Below, one piece after another: positions 59,989-64,000 of a stretch of DNA of 64,000 nt. How positions within the stretch are numbered: the first letter of the stretch is position 1; each line of letters starts with the position of its first letter. The stretch is from the NCBI RefSeq assembly GCF_006489205.2, contig NZ_VFYR02000001.1, forward strand, positions 962,555-1,026,554. The letters are read 5' to 3'. The translations under genes were made by a program, and so were the position numbers. The stretch is from Brevibacterium sp. XM4083 (GTDB lineage Bacteria > Actinomycetota > Actinomycetes > Actinomycetales > Brevibacteriaceae). The notes beneath the pieces are model-generated. The model was not told where the DNA came from. It ran no database searches and saw nothing but the letters and a program-made list of their open reading frames with translations.

Positions 59989-60575
59989 GTCGTGACGGAG
60001 AATTTTTCGAAGTATGTCGCAGATCACCCCCGGACTGCGGCCTCTGGCGTGCCCCCTCAGTCGACGGCGAGGACGTGGCCGCTCGCCTAGTGGAGTACGC
60101 TCTTGGATCCCAGGCGCGGCAGTATTTTCGCAGCTCAGAGCGGTGTTTCCCTCTTTTCTATGAGGGTCGGTACTTCTCAGTAGCTCACTCCCCGGCGACC
60201 ACCGTGGTCGTGGTCGCGGGGGTGCCAATTGGCGTCGACGTCGAACAGCGACTCACCCGGCAGGCCTGCTCCGATCTTGCCTGGGCATGGTCCCCCGAGG
60301 AGGGCAGGGAGCTTGTAGGCGAGGTTGCGGAGGAGTGCACCGCCACTGAGATCTGGACAGCCAAGGAGGCTGCTGGCAAGGCCCTAGGGGTGGGGCTGCA
60401 AGCGATGCCCTTCGGCATCGCCTCAACACCCTCGCCGACCGCGGACGCGCACCGGGACATCGTGATGTCGACTGCCACTGGGGAGGCGGTCTCGCTGGAT
60501 TCGCACGGGATGTGGTGCGGTGAGAGTCATCTCCGGGTTGCCTGGAGACTCGAACCCCCGGCGCCCTGGCCCTGA
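59946..60575 (+). CDS. Sfp-type 4'-phosphopantetheinyl transferase
   Basis: A protein of up to 209 residues that activates the carrier protein by adding phosphopantetheine. Motifs are FSVAHSPATTVVVVAG, GVPIGVDVEQ (the Mg site) and EIWTAKEAAGKALGVGL (WxxKEAxxK), at about 80-150. Start codons at 59946, 59952, 59970 and 59976 are all in frame and overlap the operator pair, so the true start is uncertain. Divergent from the biosynthetic operon, it is the dedicated partner of the carrier protein. Confidence 0.82.
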   Translation: MYMHQPRLVHVHASSRDGEFFEVCRRSPPDCGLWRAPSVDGEDVAARLVEYALGSQARQYFRSSERCFPLFYEGRYFSVAHSPATTVVVVAGVPIGVDVEQRLTRQACSDLAWAWSPEEGRELVGEVAEECTATEIWTAKEAAGKALGVGLQAMPFGIASTPSPTADAHRDIVMSTATGEAVSLDSHGMWCGESHLRVAWRLEPPAPWP

Positions 60576-60828
60576 GTTACGAATCGCTACTGCAGCGGCC
60601 CTCCCCACGGGACAGATCCTGCAGGAGAGGACTGCGTATCGATGGCCTTGCTGTCCATGGAGAACTAAGCCGCTGCGACCGCGACGTGCAGTCGCCACTC
60701 CCATAGCGTTTCGACCACAGAGAGATCCACACACGGTTGGCACCAGGGTGCGACTCGGTACGCTGCGCGCACCTGCCCGCTGAGGCGGCCCCTTCCTGAG
60801 CCCGTCTCGGAGAGGGGCCATCGTGGTG
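60576..60828. other. Gene-free region ahead of the relaxase: candidate oriT
   Basis: This 253-bp stretch holds GCACC-AG-GGTGC near 60745 and the perfect stem GGCCCCT (60787-60793)/AGGGGCC (60813-60819) whose right arm contains the relaxase ribosome site. MobF relaxases usually nick an oriT just beside their gene, so a nick site here is plausible. No known nick sequence is recognised. Confidence 0.4.
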
Positions 60829-63800
60829 ATGACGATCCGCCCCATGTCCTCAGGCCGCGGCTACGAGTACCTCCTGAAGACCGTGGCCGCCGGCGACGGC
60901 GACCGAGACATGGGCACGCCCCTGACCCGCTACTACACCGAGTCCGGCAGTCCGCCCGGCACCTGGCTCGGCACCGGCCTCAACGCCCTCAACGACGGCA
61001 CCGGCACCGGCATTCCCGAGGGAGCGACCGTCACCGAAGAACACCTCGTCCGCCTCCTCGGCCAGGGCGTGCACCCGATCACCGGGCAGAAGCTCGGCCA
61101 CGCCTACCCAGCCTTGCCGCCACCACGCCAGAGGATTGCCGACCGGGTTGCCAAGCTCAGCTCCGGGCTACCGACCGCGCAACGTGAGATTGCGATCCAG
61201 GACATCCGCGAGGAAGAAATTGCACGCAAGCCGCGCACCGCGATTGCAGGATTCGACCTGACGTTCTCACCTCCGAAGTCACTCAGCGCACTGTGGGGCG
61301 TGGCCGATGCCCCGACGCAAGAGCTCCTCGCGCAAGCACACCACGCGGCCATGCGGGACACGGTGGCGCTGCTCGAGGAGAGGGTGGCCTCCACCCGGGT
61401 CGGCAAGGGCGGGATCGCTCGGATGCCCGTCACCGGCGTCATCGCCGTGGCCTTCGCCCACTACGACTCCAGAGCATCAGACCCCCAACTGCATACGCAT
61501 CTCGTGGTCTCGAACAAAGTCCAAGGCGAAGACGGGAAGTGGCGGACCTTGGATTCTCGACGACTGCACAAGGCGACGGTGGCGCTGTCTGCCTCCTACA
61601 ACGCCTACCTCACCGACCACACCGCAGACCTCCTCGGCCTGAGCTGGGAGGCCGTCGACCGCGGCAAGGACCGCAACACCGGATGGGAGCTCACCGGCGT
61701 CCCGCCGGAGCTGATCACGGAGTTCTCCCGCCGCACCACCGGTGGCAGCACGGGAGTGGAGGGCATCGAGGAGGCGAAGAACCGTCTCATCGCCGAGTAC
61801 ACCAAGACCCACGGCCATGGACCCAGCCCGGACACCATCGCCCGGCTACGCCAGCAAGCCACTCTCGAGACTCGACCCGAGAAAGAACTGCACTCTCTCG
61901 CCGAGCTCACCGCAGACTGGCGCGAGCGTGCAACCAGCCTGCTCGGCACCGATGCAACCATCTGGGCACACACCCTGCTCGCGCAAACCACCGCAAGCGG
62001 GCGGCTGCGCGCCGATGACATCGACCCGCAACGGATCGAGGATCTCGCAATGCTCGTGCTCATGACGGTGGCCGACCGCCGCGCGACCTGGACCCGCTGG
62101 AACCTGCACGCCGAAGCCATGCGCCAGCTCATGTCCACCCGCTTCACCACCCCGACCGAACGCACCACCGTTCTAGACCAGATCGTGACCGGTGCCGAGG
62201 CACAGTCGCTGCGCCTGACCCCGGACTACGACCGCGCTTTGCCAGGGCACTACCGGGACCAGAACGGGAACCGCTTCCAGTCGACTGACCAGATCGCCTA
62301 CTCCAGCCAGGAGATCCTCGACGCCGAAGAACGCCTGCTCGCCCACTCCGAGGACACCACCGCTGCACGTCTGCCGACCAGGCTGGTGACCCGGCACCTC
62401 TTCCGAAAGATCCAGGGCGTCACCCTCGCTTCTGACCAGGCCGCAGCCATCACCCGGATCGCTCGCTCCGGCCGGAGTCTGGACCTGTTGGTCGGCCCGG
62501 CCGGTGCCGGTAAGACCACTGCGTTGCGGGGTCTGCGACGGGCGTGGATCGCCCGCCACGGCAAGGACTCGGTCATCGGTCTCGCACCGTCGGCGGCCGC
62601 GGCGGAAGTCCTCGGCGACTCCCTCGGTGTGCGGGCCGAGAACACCGCCAAATTCCTCCACGAACACAGAAAGGACCGCTGGGACTTCCGCCCTGGCCAA
62701 CTGATCCTCCTGGATGAGGCCAGTCTCGCCGGCACCCTTACCTTGGACCGGATCGCCGACCATGCCGCTCAGGTCGGGGCGAAACTCGTACTCATCGGCG
62801 ACTGGGCGCAACTGAGCTCGGTCGAGACCGGCGGCGCCTTCGGCATGCTCGTGCGCCACCGCTCCAACGTGCCCACCCTGACCGACGCGCGCCGGTTCAT
62901 CCACGAGTGGGAGAAGAAGGCCAGCCTCGACCTGCGCCATGGCAAACCGGACGTCCTCGACGACTACGAACACCATGGGAGGCTCACCGACGGCAGCCTA
63001 GAAGCCATGCTCGACGCCGCCTACACCAACTGGCAGCACGACCGGAGCGAGGGGCTGTCGACGTTGATGATCGCGGGCAACGCCGAGATGGTCGCCGAAC
63101 TGAACACCCGCGCCCGTGAGGACCTCATTGCCGCCGGGGCCGTCGAACGCGACGGAGCCGCTCTGCACGATGGGACGACTGCCGGGGTGGGGGATCTGAT
63201 CGTGACGCGGTCCAACGAGCGGAAGCTGAGCATCGGCCGGTCCTGGGTGAAGAACGGAGACCGCTGGCAGGTAGCGCGTCGTCTCGACGACGGAGGACTG
63301 GCAGTCCGTCGCCTCGGCTCGGGCGACCAGCCCGCAGGCTCCGAGCTGGTTCTGCCTGCTCAGTACGTGGCTGAGGAAGTCGAGCTGGGGTATGCCACTA
63401 CAGTCCACCGCGCTCAGGGTGCGAGCGTGGATACCGCCCACGCCCTCGTCGACCCCGAGATCGCATCCCGCGAGCTGTTCTACGTGGCAATGACCCGGGG
63501 CAAGCAGAACAACGCCGCCTACATCCTCCAGCCGGACCCCCATGAGATCGAACCCCATCTGGAGACGACGGAACCGCTAACCCGGATCGAGCAGCTGCAT
63601 CGCGTGCTGGCCCGCAGCGAGGCGGACCTTTCGGCCACCGAGACCCTGAAGCAGGAAGTCGACCGGCACGCCTCTCTGGCCACGCTGCTGGATGAGTACG
63701 ATGTGCTTGCCCGGGAAGCGCAGGTCGAGCGGGTGGCCACCTATCTGGACGTCGCGCCGTTCCCTGAAGCCGTCGCGGACGACGTGTTCACCAGCCCGCA

Positions 63801-64000
63801 CTATGAACAACTCGAAGCCGCCATCACCCGCCACGAAGCGACCGGGCATTCGCCCACCCGCATCCTCACCGCACTAGCTCCACGTCTCCAACCAGCCAGT
63901 GACGACGCCGACCCCGCCGTACAGCTGGCCTCGATGATCGATACCGCCACGGTCCAGTTGCCCCGCGGCAGAACCTCTACTCGGGGACGGGTCGCTGGTC
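60829..64000 (+). CDS. MobF (TrwC/TraI-like) relaxase-helicase (partial at 3' end)
   Basis: The open frame runs from an ATG at 60829 to the window edge, 1057 residues so far. The N-terminal relaxase has the catalytic tyrosine pair in PLTRYYTESG (residues 35-36) and the metal-binding HUH triad His211, His222 and His224 (FAHYDSRASD, QLHTHLVV). The C-terminal helicase has Walker A LVGPAGAGKTT (from about 554), Walker B LILLDEAS, IGDWAQLSS, the GYATTVHRAQG motif and YVAMTRGK. It nicks oriT and unwinds the transferred strand. It pairs with the coupling protein and channel genes 15-29 kb to the left. Confidence 0.92.
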   Translation, partial: MTIRPMSSGRGYEYLLKTVAAGDGDRDMGTPLTRYYTESGSPPGTWLGTGLNALNDGTGTGIPEGATVTEEHLVRLLGQGVHPITGQKLGHAYPALPPPRQRIADRVAKLSSGLPTAQREIAIQDIREEEIARKPRTAIAGFDLTFSPPKSLSALWGVADAPTQELLAQAHHAAMRDTVALLEERVASTRVGKGGIARMPVTGVIAVAFAHYDSRASDPQLHTHLVVSNKVQGEDGKWRTLDSRRLHKATVALSASYNAYLTDHTADLLGLSWEAVDRGKDRNTGWELTGVPPELITEFSRRTTGGSTGVEGIEEAKNRLIAEYTKTHGHGPSPDTIARLRQQATLETRPEKELHSLAELTADWRERATSLLGTDATIWAHTLLAQTTASGRLRADDIDPQRIEDLAMLVLMTVADRRATWTRWNLHAEAMRQLMSTRFTTPTERTTVLDQIVTGAEAQSLRLTPDYDRALPGHYRDQNGNRFQSTDQIAYSSQEILDAEERLLAHSEDTTAARLPTRLVTRHLFRKIQGVTLASDQAAAITRIARSGRSLDLLVGPAGAGKTTALRGLRRAWIARHGKDSVIGLAPSAAAAEVLGDSLGVRAENTAKFLHEHRKDRWDFRPGQLILLDEASLAGTLTLDRIADHAAQVGAKLVLIGDWAQLSSVETGGAFGMLVRHRSNVPTLTDARRFIHEWEKKASLDLRHGKPDVLDDYEHHGRLTDGSLEAMLDAAYTNWQHDRSEGLSTLMIAGNAEMVAELNTRAREDLIAAGAVERDGAALHDGTTAGVGDLIVTRSNERKLSIGRSWVKNGDRWQVARRLDDGGLAVRRLGSGDQPAGSELVLPAQYVAEEVELGYATTVHRAQGASVDTAHALVDPEIASRELFYVAMTRGKQNNAAYILQPDPHEIEPHLETTEPLTRIEQLHRVLARSEADLSATETLKQEVDRHASLATLLDEYDVLAREAQVERVATYLDVAPFPEAVADDVFTSPHYEQLEAAITRHEATGHSPTRILTALAPRLQPASDDADPAVQLASMIDTATVQLPRGRTSTRGRVAG

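Noticed and set aside
60541-60592. T-arm-like sequence GACTCGAACCCCCGG (antisense), suggesting a tRNA end or att site
   Set aside because: No acceptor, anticodon or D stem can be drawn around it, and it lies at the end of the phosphopantetheinyl transferase gene.

Overview
The window is high-GC DNA from an actinobacterium. Evidence is a class Ib NrdHIEF ribonucleotide reductase, SipW/alternate-type signal peptide proteins, a MoxR-DUF58-VWA operon, a DUF2637/SCO6880-type conjugation module, and frequent ATGA/GTGA start-stop overlaps with GTG or TTG starts. The gene set fits Micrococcales and Brevibacterium is my best guess, but no rRNA or tRNA gene is present to prove it.

Bases 1-20251 look like host chromosome. 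(i) 1-3454: a translationally coupled operon of secreted proteins with SipW-type signal peptides, an LPxTG wall protein and a Ser-His signal peptidase. (ii) 3471-9237: a Na+/solute symporter, a TPP enzyme resembling the 2-ketoarginine decarboxylase AruI, an agmatinase/guanidinobutyrase-family ureohydrolase and a divergent PucR-type regulator, with two mirrored 15-bp palindromes between the divergent genes. This probably serves arginine or guanidino-compound catabolism. (iii) 9296-10405: HisC-like aminotransferase. (iv) 10426-15694: six-gene MoxR/DUF58/VWA operon. (v) 16161-20251: nrdHIEF with two putative NrdR boxes 31 bp apart and a strong terminator after nrdF.

From about 20.3 kb to the right edge is an integrative conjugative element that is not closed within the window. 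It carries a tyrosine integrase with phased TGGCAC repeats in front, an excisionase, accessory genes, Ssb, a DarB-like methylase-helicase, a type IV coupling protein, a split VirB4 (SCO6880-like protein plus ATPase), a TrbL/VirB6-like channel protein, two small tandem membrane proteins, a wall hydrolase, a ParB-like protein, a DUF2637 protein and a primase-polymerase. A MobF relaxase-helicase starts at 60829 and runs off the edge.

Between the primase and the relaxase (about 49.2-60.6 kb) lies cargo that I consider the most interesting part: a compact NRPS-like locus. It has a stand-alone adenylation enzyme, carrier protein, ectoine-synthase-like cupin, acyl-CoA-dehydrogenase homologue, transglutaminase-like protein, Asp/Glu-racemase-fold protein lacking its catalytic cysteines, phosphopantetheinyl transferase, MarR regulator, DsbA-like protein, nucleoside-deaminase-fold protein, paired SMR exporters, an MFS protein and an HP0310-type deacetylase/cyclic-imidase homologue. 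Four copies of one 18-bp operator-like sequence at the three promoters tie these genes into one probable MarR regulon. The adenylation/carrier/dehydrogenase trio recalls pyrroloyl-carrier-protein formation, but the product is unknown.
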